A stretch of 64,000 nucleotides of DNA from Adhaeribacter aerolatus (GTDB lineage: Bacteria > Bacteroidota > Bacteroidia > Cytophagales > Hymenobacteraceae). Positions 25,552 through 33,097 of this stretch are shown piece after piece. The position numbers and the translations under genes are program-made. Each line of letters opens with the position of its first letter. Within the stretch, counting starts at the first letter, position 1. Where the stretch lies: contig NZ_BJYS01000007.1 in the NCBI RefSeq assembly GCF_007991635.1, positions 1 to 64,000 of the forward strand, read 5' to 3'. The notes below the pieces were generated by a model. It had not been told where the DNA came from, did not search any database, and saw only the letters and a list, made by a program, of their open reading frames with translations.

Positions 25552-26095
25552 ATCTCTGCGAAGCTGGAATTAACAAAAAAACGTTAATACTACAACGGCA
25601 GGTTAGGAAAAGGGGTTTACGCGGATTGAAAATCCTTGCAACTAATTCTTCTAAACAGATTAAATATCCGATAAAACAGAAAATACGAAGTTGTAAACGG
25701 CCAAAGTATTCAGGAACACAGAAGTAGCTGGAGCTTTACTGTTGGGAAATGTAGATTATTCAGTTAATCCCTGCGTAAACGAGCCAATTCTGCCTTAAAA
25801 GTATCCTGGTAAATGGAGATGGTTGCTCCTGGTTACTATATTTTTGAATAATTAATTAACTTAAAGTAGTAGCCCACCTGGCGCTGCCGTGAAAACGAAG
25901 ATAAATAGACTATTTTTTCTTCTAAGAAAAGAAATTATTTCTCCTGATTTTTCATGCACAGGACGGGTGGGCTAACGTAAATTATTCTTATTTTAGGCTT
26001 TGGACTATAAAACTGTTTAGCATTTAGTTAGTTGGTAATAACCACTGCTCTTAAAGCGTATATTCATCAGCGAGTAGTCAGGCAGAAGCTTTAAA
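25552..26095. other. Long spacer with a structured element
   Basis: No gene is visible. It contains the extended inverted repeat at 25870-25974 and ends at the terminator of the S74-domain gene. Confidence 0.4.
25870..25974. repeat. 105-bp element bounded by a perfect 9-bp inverted repeat
   Basis: TAGCCCACC (25870-25878) and GGTGGGCTA (25966-25974) bound it. Inside, TGAAAA (25890-25895) pairs with TTTTCA (25949-25954), and GAAGATAAATAG is nearly complementary to CTATTTTTTCTTC. The nested pairing could be a small structured RNA or a miniature mobile element. Confidence 0.4.
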
Positions 26096-26119
26096 ATTGG
26101 TGAGGCTAACCTCACCAAT
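26096..26119 (-). terminator. Terminator of the S74-domain gene
   Basis: A perfect 10-bp stem (ATTGGTGAGG / CCTCACCAAT) with a 4-nt loop, followed on the minus strand by TTTTAAAG, 40 nt after the gene's stop. Confidence 0.75.
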
Positions 26120-26159
26120 GTCACCTAATGCTGCTCAAAACCATAATACGAAACAGCTT

Positions 26160-26588
26160 CTAGTTTCGCTGAGCTTCTAGCTGGCGCCTTAAATCTTCAA
26201 TCTGTTTTTGTTGCTCCTGAATAGCAGCGACCAATAACGGCACCATGCTATCCAAATCGGTGCTTTTGAGGGTAGCCTGCTGGTAATTATTCTTACCTAC
26301 CCGAGTTGAGCGGCTTTCGGAACGTACCAGTTCAGGTAAAACTTTTTGTACATCTTCGGCAATGAAGCCGTATTGCTTGCCGGCCGGCAATTTTAACTGG
26401 CCATACTTATCGGTGTTATACTCAAACTTTTTTGGTTCCAATTGCTGCACTGTAACCAAGGCATTTTTTACCGGCATTACATTTTTCTTCAGTTCCCGGT
26501 CCGAAAAATGCTGCCCAAACACGAAAAAACTAACGCTTAATAATGCAAAAACCGCCGTTAAAAACTTTATCTTCTTAAATTTATTCAT
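26160..26588 (-). CDS. Secreted stand-alone peptidase S74 (endosialidase chaperone) domain
   Basis: 142 residues. A signal peptide (about 1-25, ending VFGQ) is followed directly by an intramolecular chaperone domain: HFSDRELKKNVMPV (the SDxxLKxN start where autocleavage occurs in phage tailspikes), KQYGFIAEDVQKVLPELV, MVPLLVAAIQEQQ and a coiled-coil tail. In phages this domain sits at the C terminus of trimeric fibres. Here it has no fibre in front of it. Bacteroidota do carry such short forms, but their role is unclear. The Ser-Asp of the cleavage site is kept. Confidence 0.8.
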   Translation of the reverse strand: MNKFKKIKFLTAVFALLSVSFFVFGQHFSDRELKKNVMPVKNALVTVQQLEPKKFEYNTDKYGQLKLPAGKQYGFIAEDVQKVLPELVRSESRSTRVGKNNYQQATLKSTDLDSMVPLLVAAIQEQQKQIEDLRRQLEAQRN

Positions 26589-27156
26589 AACTAATAACTT
26601 TTGAAATTTATCTTTTTTTGATACCGCAAATATAGATTTACCAGATTAAAGACGTATTAAATATAGATTAAAATAAAATTAAAATCCATTAAAGATAGCA
26701 TCCTATCAATTTTCAAAAACTTTATAAGTTCTAAATATGAGTACTTTTGAAAAATTTTTAACTAATCCTAAAACTCTAAAGCATATTTTAATTTTACTTC
26801 TTTTTGGATAAAACCTATAAAAAAAACAAACATGAGTTTAAATATGAAGTGCTTATTCAAATTTTATTAAGGATTTCATTTAATAGGCTTTTTGATACAG
26901 ATGCCACTATTCATTTTGGCAGTAAACCTGAAGCAGGTTTAACTTAAGTATAGGAAAGGATAAATTTAAAAATCTAATCTGCTTTGTCATGTTAAAGTCT
27001 GGCTTGCGACTTTAAATTGGGTGCTAAACTTCTAATATTAGCAGTGTTGGGGTTACTTCTTTTTATTTTCCTTCAAAACTTGGCTCTGGCAAAAAATAAA
27101 TTTATTTGGACCGAATTTCGCGATAACATTAAAGCTAAATTGTAAAACTGGTACAT
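26589..27156. other. AT-rich spacer
   Basis: Strongly AT-rich, with no credible frame or RNA. It presumably contains the S74 gene's promoter. Confidence 0.35.
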
Positions 27157-27189
27157 AAAAAAAGAGGAAGCAATTGCCTCCTCTTTTTT
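27157..27189 (-). terminator. Terminator of the small membrane protein gene
   Basis: AAAAAAGAGGAAGC pairs with GCCTCCTCTTTTTT (one mismatch) around AATT, with T-runs on both sides. It lies 20 nt after the stop of the gene at 27209-27481. Confidence 0.8.
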
Positions 27190-27208
27190 AAAATAGTTTA
27201 AAAAGCTA

Positions 27209-27481
27209 CTATTTATCTTTTTCGTAACCTTCCATTTTTACCAATTTGTTATATAAACCTAATAGTAAAAATGGGGCTGGCCATTGTCCTACAAAAAGAG
27301 CTTCGTCATCCTTTTTCATTACTTTTAGCGTAGCCGAAATGGCCATTGAACCCAAGGCGGCCCATAAAAACAAGTCTGATGGTAACTTAGCGGTATATTT
27401 TTCGATGGCGGCAGCAACAGGTCCTTCTTTGTGCTCCGGATTAAAATTGTCGGCTTTTGCTTTTAAGTTTGATGATTCCAT
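27209..27481 (-). CDS. Small hypothetical membrane protein
   Basis: 90 residues. A charged N-terminal third is followed by two hydrophobic segments (about 36-53 and 65-80, PAPFLLLGLYNKL) and a charged end (EGYEKDK). I do not recognise a named family. Its own terminator and coding-like composition support a real gene. Single transcription unit. Confidence 0.65.
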   Translation of the reverse strand: MESSNLKAKADNFNPEHKEGPVAAAIEKYTAKLPSDLFLWAALGSMAISATLKVMKKDDEALFVGQWPAPFLLLGLYNKLVKMEGYEKDK

Positions 27482-27894
27482 AGTTTTATATTAATTTATT
27501 AATGAATGGTTAATACCTAATTATCAAAACGGAGATACCATTTCTAATGTTTTAAAAATTAATTTAATCATATTTAAATTAGATTTAGGTTACGACTTAA
27601 TTTAGGTTAAGGTTAAGCTTGTTGTTGTAATATTCTGCAAAATCCTTATTTTACGGATAAAGAATTTATATAATTCCCCCTTTTGGATTTGTAATTTTAG
27701 AAAGGCATTATACAATTTAGCAACTCAATTTTACCGTTTTATGCGTAAAAAGCAGGTTTGTTTAAGGAAGAGAAGGACAGGGAGCTATTGAATTCTAATG
27801 TGATGAATCTAGAACAGTCCTGTTGGCAGTACACTGGTAGCGGCAGAAATATTCAGGTTAATATTTTCTTCAGGTTTCTCGGCCCTAAAAAGAA
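27482..27894. other. Non-coding spacer
   Basis: AT-rich. The open frame at 27758-27967 reads across a terminator hairpin and is not credible. Nothing else is seen. Confidence 0.35.
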
Positions 27895-27922
27895 AAGCCA
27901 TAGCAGACCTGTTATGGCTTTT
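27895..27922 (-). terminator. Terminator
   Basis: AAGCCATA and TATGGCTT pair around a 12-nt loop. On the minus strand TTCTTTTTAGG follows, suiting the small broken gene just upstream (27947-28181). T-runs lie on both sides. Confidence 0.7.
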
Positions 27923-27946
27923 TTTTCCGGATGGTTTCTTTTAAGG

Positions 27947-28181
27947 TTATGGCCTTGCTTTTTCTGAATCGCTTGTGCTGCTTTCCCGGCTGTCTTCTAC
28001 CCTGGCTCCCTCTACGGCTATCGATCCTGCCGAATAAAAATAACCATTGCAGTTGTAGTGCCGTTTTTTAGTGCTTCGGTATCACAGTTGTAAGTCATAA
28101 CAGTTGTAAGTCATATTGTCTTCGGCAGTTGCCTTTTTGCCTTGCGTTTGGTTCTGTTCTTTTGCTTTATCTTCTTCCATA
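27947..28181 (-). pseudogene. Small gene interrupted by a 16-bp duplication
   Basis: One minus-strand frame runs from ATG 28181 (MEEDKAKEQNQTQGKKATAE ...) to a TAA at 27947, broken by a single TGA after codon 32. The stop lies directly behind a perfect 16-bp tandem duplication (TATGACTTACAACTGT twice). The part after it reads RHYNCNGYFYSAGS ... SDSEKARP. Without the duplication the frame would read MTYNCDTEALK and continue only if one more A were present in the A6 run. So duplication and A-loss nearly cancel, leaving a nonsense codon. The terminator at 27895-27922 supports an original gene. Family not recognised. Confidence 0.4.
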
Positions 28182-28335
28182 AAGCTTATTTTAATTCAAC
28201 TTATGCGCTAAACCAAGAGGCCTATTTATTTTTACGACAATGGCTTTCCTGGGTCCAGCCTTACAGCAGCAAACCATCAAGAAATAAAAAGAAAGCAGTG
28301 ACGCGATTCTGTTAATTGGCATAAAAAAATATTGA

Positions 28336-28950
28336 TCATAAAAGGGGCAGTAAATTTTCTTCGCCTTTAGGAGTTAAGTAAGGCACAAAGGATTGAAACA
28401 ATAGCTTTAAATGGTGGCGGCGTTTTTCCTCGTCGGTTTTGTCGGCGTTGTAAATGGCCGATTCCTGCACCCAGTAAACAGCCAGCATGTTTTGCACAAG
28501 CATAATATTCCGGCTGTGCGGCAGCATTTCCGCTCCCCGCAAGTAACCGTTCGCATCTAGTAGGGTAATAATTCCATCTAATTGAGCATAGCGGCCCTCC
28601 AGCACCTTTTTAAAATAGTCGTTCAACTCCTGATCGGCGGTAATAATAGGCGCATAATTGAGTAATAAAAAACGGTAACGGAGATGTATCTGCATTACCC
28701 GATCTATTAATTGGTAGAAGTAAGAAAAAGAAAAGGCGTGTGGATCTACCATCTCAAAAGGTTGGTCTACCTCCTGTATCATCTGTTTTCCCAAAGCATT
28801 TATAATAGCCAATTTAGTTGGGAAGTAATAAGTAATGTTACTTTGCCTGATATTCAGCGCCCGGGCAATGTCATAGGTAGACACCTTCTCCAGTCCTTTT
28901 TCATTCATCATTTCTAAAGCTTTACCTAGGATGCGGTCTTTTGTTTTCAT
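28336..28950 (-). CDS. TetR-family transcriptional regulator
   Basis: 204 residues from ATG 28950 (MKTKDRILGKALEMM); ATG 28959 adds three residues. The N-terminal HTH is clear (KGLEKVSTYDIARALNIRQSNITYYFPTKLAIINAL, TetR helix 2-4 region). The C-terminal ligand domain is about 65-200 and the ligand is unknown. It is divergent from a cupin/membrane protein pair. Two identical 15-bp palindromes lie between them, one over its own promoter, so it probably represses itself and the divergent operon. Confidence 0.85.
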   Translation of the reverse strand: MKTKDRILGKALEMMNEKGLEKVSTYDIARALNIRQSNITYYFPTKLAIINALGKQMIQEVDQPFEMVDPHAFSFSYFYQLIDRVMQIHLRYRFLLLNYAPIITADQELNDYFKKVLEGRYAQLDGIITLLDANGYLRGAEMLPHSRNIMLVQNMLAVYWVQESAIYNADKTDEEKRRHHLKLLFQSFVPYLTPKGEENLLPLL

Positions 28951-28973
28951 GCCAGACAAAACTAAAAATTATT

Positions 28974-28988
28974 TTGGTTAATAACCAA
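28974..28988. promoter_or_regulatory. TetR operator O1
   Basis: TTGGTTAATAACCAA: two perfect 7-bp half sites around a central A. On the minus strand its TTG is placed 21 nt ahead of TAGTTTTG (28964-28957), a TAnnTTTG-type -7 element for the tetR gene. The site therefore overlaps the -33 region of that promoter. Confidence 0.75.
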
Positions 28989-28996
28989 TAAAACAC

Positions 28997-29027
28997 TTGA
29001 CAAACGCTTTTTCCAACCGTATCTTTG
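28997..29027 (+). promoter_or_regulatory. Bacteroidota-type promoter of the cupin operon
   Basis: TTG at 28997-28999 and TATCTTTG at 29020-29027 (exact TAnnTTTG) are separated by 20 nt. The start site would fall around 29032-29036, where operator O2 begins. The cupin start follows at 29087. Confidence 0.7.
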
Positions 29028-29034
29028 TTAAGAA

Positions 29035-29049
29035 TTGGTTAATAACCAA
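29035..29049. promoter_or_regulatory. TetR operator O2
   Basis: Identical to O1 (TTGGTTAATAACCAA), 61 bp from it, centre to centre. It covers the expected transcription start of the cupin operon, so binding would block initiation. Confidence 0.75.
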
Positions 29050-29086
29050 ATATAAAAATTTACGGACCCTTAAAACACCAAAAACT

Positions 29087-29659
29087 ATGAATGCTTTAAC
29101 TTTCCCCGAACCGCCTTTCAGCCAAAGAATTTATGAGAACCCCATTATCAAAGACAAAGCAATTTTCCTGAAAACTTCGCGTGAGACCAATGGTGAATAT
29201 ACTTTGATTGAAGTAGAAGTGGCCCCGGGAGGCGGCAATGAACTGCACATTCACCGCACATTTTCTGAAACCTTCCGGCCCTTAGCCGGCGATCTGGAAG
29301 TACAGGTAGGCAAAAAACGTACTTTATTAAAGCAAGGCGAATCCTATACAGTGCAACCGCTTACGCATCATGCTTTCCATAACCCTTCGGATAAACCTGT
29401 TAAATTTCTGGTTGAATTACGGCCGGGGCACGAAGGGTTTGAACAAAGCATAAAAATAGCTTACGGATTGGCTTGCGACGGGCTCACGAACAATAAAAGT
29501 GTACCTAAAAAGTTTTCGCACCTGGCACTGGTATTAACCCTAAGCGATACTTACCTCCCCGGTTTTCTTTCGCTGCTGATGCCGGTTTTTAAATGGAAAG
29601 CCCGTCAGGCCCGGAAACGTGGCATTGAGAAAGAATTGCTAAATACTTATTGCGATTGA
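29087..29659 (+). CDS. Cupin-domain protein
   Basis: 190 residues from ATG 29087 (MNALTFPEPPFSQ); the frame from 28997 would overlap the promoter and operator. A cupin_2 barrel spans about 45-115: GGGNELHIHRTFSETF (His-x-His and Glu metal ligands), QGESYTVQPLTHHAFHN (second cupin motif with His). The C-terminal 70 residues hold a hydrophobic stretch (FLSLLMPVFKW) followed by a basic end. Probably a metal-binding protein or enzyme under TetR control. A membrane protein follows 1 nt later. Confidence 0.75.
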   Translation: MNALTFPEPPFSQRIYENPIIKDKAIFLKTSRETNGEYTLIEVEVAPGGGNELHIHRTFSETFRPLAGDLEVQVGKKRTLLKQGESYTVQPLTHHAFHNPSDKPVKFLVELRPGHEGFEQSIKIAYGLACDGLTNNKSVPKKFSHLALVLTLSDTYLPGFLSLLMPVFKWKARQARKRGIEKELLNTYCD

Positions 29660-29660
29660 A

Positions 29661-30053
29661 ATGGAACCAGCAATCTATAAAGACCGAATTACCTTATGCT
29701 ACCTGGTGGCCGCTTACCTGATTTCCATGACATACCAATATTACCGCTTCACCTTAAATCAGCATCCCGCTGATACTTTCGGCACCATTGAAATAGCAGG
29801 TTATGCCTTCTTCCTGATTTGGTCAGCCTTGAGCGTGGTAGATAAACGATGGGCGGTAATCTCTACCCTGGTTTTGTGTGTAACCCAAATAAGCATTGGA
29901 GTCTTTTACTACTTCCCAGCTATTTTCCGTTACCGGCATGGCAGTTTTTGGGACTGGGCCGAAGCTTTTGTTTTTATTCTATTGATTGCACTGGCTGGCC
30001 TGCGGTCTGTTCTGCATCTTACCCGTCTAAAACATAAATTCCATTTCGGATAA
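29661..30053 (+). CDS. Hypothetical four-helix membrane protein
   Basis: 130 residues with four predicted membrane segments (about 12-28, 45-60, 66-85 and 98-115). The ATG starts 1 nt after the cupin stop (TGAAATGG), so it is co-translated with it. It resembles small DoxX-like or DUF membrane proteins in length, but no family motif is recognised. The spacer to the next gene (about 260 bp) is non-coding. Confidence 0.65.
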   Translation: MEPAIYKDRITLCYLVAAYLISMTYQYYRFTLNQHPADTFGTIEIAGYAFFLIWSALSVVDKRWAVISTLVLCVTQISIGVFYYFPAIFRYRHGSFWDWAEAFVFILLIALAGLRSVLHLTRLKHKFHFG

Positions 30054-30311
30054 TTTACTTCCGATTATTAAATTTTTAATAATTCCAGTTAATCCTTTAA
30101 AACCGGTTATATAATTCAGGTGCATGCTTTTACTTAAAGAAATGCTGGTAAAGGCGATCCAACCTGGTATGGAGCTAAAATAAATTTCTATAAATATTTT
30201 TAAAAAATTGACCTGAAGCACCGAAAAAGCTGCCATGGAAAAAGTATGCCTGGTTTGAAGCTTAAATTTTCACCCGATCTAATTCTAACATAATATTCTA
30301 TTTACATTACT

Positions 30312-31223
30312 ATGAAAAAAATCATTAAAAAATTAGGTAAGTGGCTGGGCTATCTGGTATTGGCTTGCCTGTTGTTGGCCACAGTGGCTTATGGCTACGC
30401 TTACCTGAATACCGAGCACCGCCTGAACAAAGTATACCCGACCCAAACGCCGGCGATTACCATTTCCAAAGGTTCCGCATCTGTAACCCGGGGAGCTCAC
30501 CTTTACGTGGTACACGCCTGCCGCGATTGCCACGGTCCGGATTTAAGCGGAAGAATAGTTTTAGATAATCCTGTAATGGGCCGTTTGGTAGCCCGTAACC
30601 TGACCCGTGGCAAAGGTGGTTTGCCGGCAGATTTTAAAGAACAGGATTGGCTCCGGACCCTGAAGCACGGAGTAAACCGGGAAGGCAAACCACTCTTGAT
30701 CATGCCCGCCCACGAAACCACAAAAATATCAGACCAGGACTTAGCCGATATTATCTCTTTTTGCCAGAGTAGTGCGCCCGTAAATAAACAGTTGCCTCCG
30801 CAACAAATGGGCCCTTTGCTCCGGATGGTTGCCGGCCTGATGGACCCTAAATTTTTCCCAGCCGAAAAAATAAACCATAATCTCCAGCCTATTCGCAAAA
30901 TACAACCCGATGCTACCGTTGCCTACGGAGAATACTTAGCTACCAACTGCACGGCCTGTCACCAGTCCGATTTTCAGGGTGGTCCTCCCCTGGCCCCCGG
31001 CTACCCGCCCGTACCTAATATTACGGCAAACGGCCGGGTGGGTAAATGGACAGAGACAGAGTTTATGCGCACCCTGCGCACCGGTTTAACCCCCGAAGGT
31101 CAGCAACTGGACAGCACCAAGATGCCCTGGCCCAGAACCCGGGAGTTCTCCGAAACCGAACTAAAAGCCGTAAGGAAATTTTTGTTGAGCCTGCCCAAAG
31201 CCAAAAGCCTGGCTACTAATTAA
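30312..31223 (+). CDS. Membrane-anchored di-heme cytochrome c
   Basis: 303 residues. An N-terminal uncleaved anchor (about 10-32) precedes two cytochrome c domains. The first has heme motif HACRDCHGPDLSG (about residue 68) and candidate ligand Met in IMPAHE. The second has NCTACHQSDFQGG (about 213) and STKMPWP. Typical of alcohol/aldehyde or sugar dehydrogenase cytochrome subunits in the periplasm. No dehydrogenase lies next to it here; the partner is elsewhere. It is downstream of the TetR/cupin genes but separated by 258 bp, so independent expression is likely. Confidence 0.85.
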   Translation: MKKIIKKLGKWLGYLVLACLLLATVAYGYAYLNTEHRLNKVYPTQTPAITISKGSASVTRGAHLYVVHACRDCHGPDLSGRIVLDNPVMGRLVARNLTRGKGGLPADFKEQDWLRTLKHGVNREGKPLLIMPAHETTKISDQDLADIISFCQSSAPVNKQLPPQQMGPLLRMVAGLMDPKFFPAEKINHNLQPIRKIQPDATVAYGEYLATNCTACHQSDFQGGPPLAPGYPPVPNITANGRVGKWTETEFMRTLRTGLTPEGQQLDSTKMPWPRTREFSETELKAVRKFLLSLPKAKSLATN

Positions 31224-31302
31224 TCATTAGTAAAGTCGTTTAAGCTTATGGTTGGATTTTAAAGTATCAAAGGGATATTGCTCCATTTGTGCATTTATCC
31301 TT

Positions 31303-31346
31303 AAAAGAAAAGAGCAGGCTAATTAAATAGCCTGCTCTTTTCTTTT
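31303..31346. terminator. Strong bidirectional terminator
   Basis: A perfect 19-bp stem with 6-nt loop ATTAAA (AGAGCAGGCTA / TAGCCTGCTCT core, with A- and T-runs at the base). It lies between the convergent cytochrome and oxidoreductase genes and touches the latter's stop codon. Confidence 0.9.
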
Positions 31347-32659
31347 TAAACTTTAATCGCCCATTCCGGCCGCATATTGCGGGAGCGCATAGCATTGGCC
31401 TCTTTATCGCCTTTAAATTTTTCTTTCTTAGGATTCCAGGTTAAAGGCCGCTTCAGTTCGTAAGCAATATTGCCCAGGGTACAAACGGTAGCGGTGCGGT
31501 GGCCTACTTCTACGTCGCAAATAGGTTTTTCGCGGGTGCGAATGGCGCTAAGCCAGTTTTTATAATGGTTTTCGCTTAAATATACGTGCTTTTCGTTGGA
31601 GCCAATTACCTGGGTTTGCAGGGTGCTGGGGGTAGTTTCGAGTTTGCCGCGCTGCACATCTATCTGGCCTTTGGTACCAACAAACCGGATGGCATTATTT
31701 TTACCAAAATTTTCGTGGGTCATGGTAATGCCGTTGGCGTATTTATAAGTTAAATATTTATACTCTTTGCCGTCGGGTGGAATAATGGCTACCGGTCCAC
31801 TATTATCCATATCCAGCGCCCACTGCCCAATATCAAACATATGCGCACCCCAATCGGTCATACCGCCGCCGCCAAAACCTTTGTAATCGCGCCACCTGGC
31901 CCAGAAAGTAGCCGTTGGGTCCGGAGCCAGGTAATTATGAAAGGGTTTAAATTCGTTAGGCCCCAGCCATAAATCCCAGTTCACGCCGGCCGGTACCGGC
32001 TCGGCGCCCAGGGTATAAGGTAGCGGCGGGCCGCCCACATTAACTTTCACCGTCTGAATATCGCCGATATAGCCATTACGAACCAATTCTGCCGCCTGCC
32101 GGAACTCGGGCCAGGAACGTTGCATATTACCGGTCTGGAAAACCCGTTTGTGCTTGCGCGTAGCCGCTACCATGGCCCGGCCTTCTTTAATGGTGAGCGA
32201 TAACGGCTTTTCGCAGTAAATATCTTTTCCGGCTTCGGCAGCCCGCACTGCGTGCACCGCGTGCCAATGATCCGGGGTTGCAATTACCACGGCATCTATA
32301 TCAGGACGTGCCAGTACTTCCCGGAAATCGCCGTATAGTTTACAACTCTCGTAACTTTCCTGGCCGGCTTTTTCGGCATAAAACTGGTTTACCTTTTGGG
32401 TGAAATCATTTAATTTGCTTTGGTACACATCGCAGGCAGCTACAATCTGGGCTTCGCCGGTTTTAAGGAAGTTATTACGCAGGCCACCGCTTTGCCGGCC
32501 GGTTCCAATAAAACCCAGGTTGATCATGTCGCTTGGGGCCACATAGCCTTTACCACCCAACACGTAGCGCGGCACAATCATGAAAGCCGTAATGGCCGCA
32601 GCTTTGCCCATAAACTGGCGCCGCGAAATACCTTTATTTTCCTTGTAATTTTTTTCCAT
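31346..32659 (-). CDS. Gfo/Idh/MocA-family oxidoreductase with Tat signal
   Basis: 437 residues. A twin-arginine signal (ISRRQFMGKAAAITAF) directs it to the periplasm. The Rossmann domain follows (NLGFIGTGRQSGG, about 48-60; VIATPDHWHAVHAV; the EKPLSLT motif with the catalytic-region Lys). The C-terminal alpha/beta domain shows GGGGMTDWGAHMFDI. This is the common exported Bacteroidota subgroup acting on sugars or glycosides with tightly bound NAD(P). Substrate unknown. Single gene with a shared terminator. Confidence 0.9.
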   Translation of the reverse strand: MEKNYKENKGISRRQFMGKAAAITAFMIVPRYVLGGKGYVAPSDMINLGFIGTGRQSGGLRNNFLKTGEAQIVAACDVYQSKLNDFTQKVNQFYAEKAGQESYESCKLYGDFREVLARPDIDAVVIATPDHWHAVHAVRAAEAGKDIYCEKPLSLTIKEGRAMVAATRKHKRVFQTGNMQRSWPEFRQAAELVRNGYIGDIQTVKVNVGGPPLPYTLGAEPVPAGVNWDLWLGPNEFKPFHNYLAPDPTATFWARWRDYKGFGGGGMTDWGAHMFDIGQWALDMDNSGPVAIIPPDGKEYKYLTYKYANGITMTHENFGKNNAIRFVGTKGQIDVQRGKLETTPSTLQTQVIGSNEKHVYLSENHYKNWLSAIRTREKPICDVEVGHRTATVCTLGNIAYELKRPLTWNPKKEKFKGDKEANAMRSRNMRPEWAIKV

Positions 32660-33097
32660 TGGTAACTTTAAATTGATGGACCGTATTTGGGCTTAAAATA
32701 ATCATTTATTCTCAATTTGCAGATCAAAGGAGATAAATTAGGTGCCTTGTGGTTGATAATTAAAAAAGAAAATATCACTACATACCTTTAAGCATCTAAT
32801 AAATTGCTTTACCGGATAGGTTACTCTCCCCGGCCGATGCACTGTTATTATAGAAGGCCAATTGGCGTTTCAGACTTCGAGAAAGAAATTAAACATATCG
32901 GGTTCTCCTCTACCATGGGTTCCATGTTACTGAGCAGACCTATGAAAGCAAAAACAGTTTCCCACCTATTAATTAATCCGCCGCACATAAAAGAAGGGTA
33001 GCTCGTGGAATATTATAGAAAGCAGAAAGTACTTTTTTTAGCCTTCTATTCCGAAATTGCTTAACTTATGTTAAATACAATGCAGTTTAAGCCGAAG
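32660..33097. other. Non-coding spacer
   Basis: Holds the oxidoreductase promoter region. The open frame at 32804-33001 has no coding signature or homology I recognise. Nothing else is visible. Confidence 0.35.

Noticed and set aside
27758-27967. Open frame of 69 codons (plus strand)
   Set aside because: It runs straight through a terminator hairpin, has no family-like sequence, and lies opposite a better candidate on the minus strand.
32804-33001. Open frame of 65 codons (plus strand)
   Set aside because: No recognisable domain, no promoter or terminator, and untypical composition; treated as chance.
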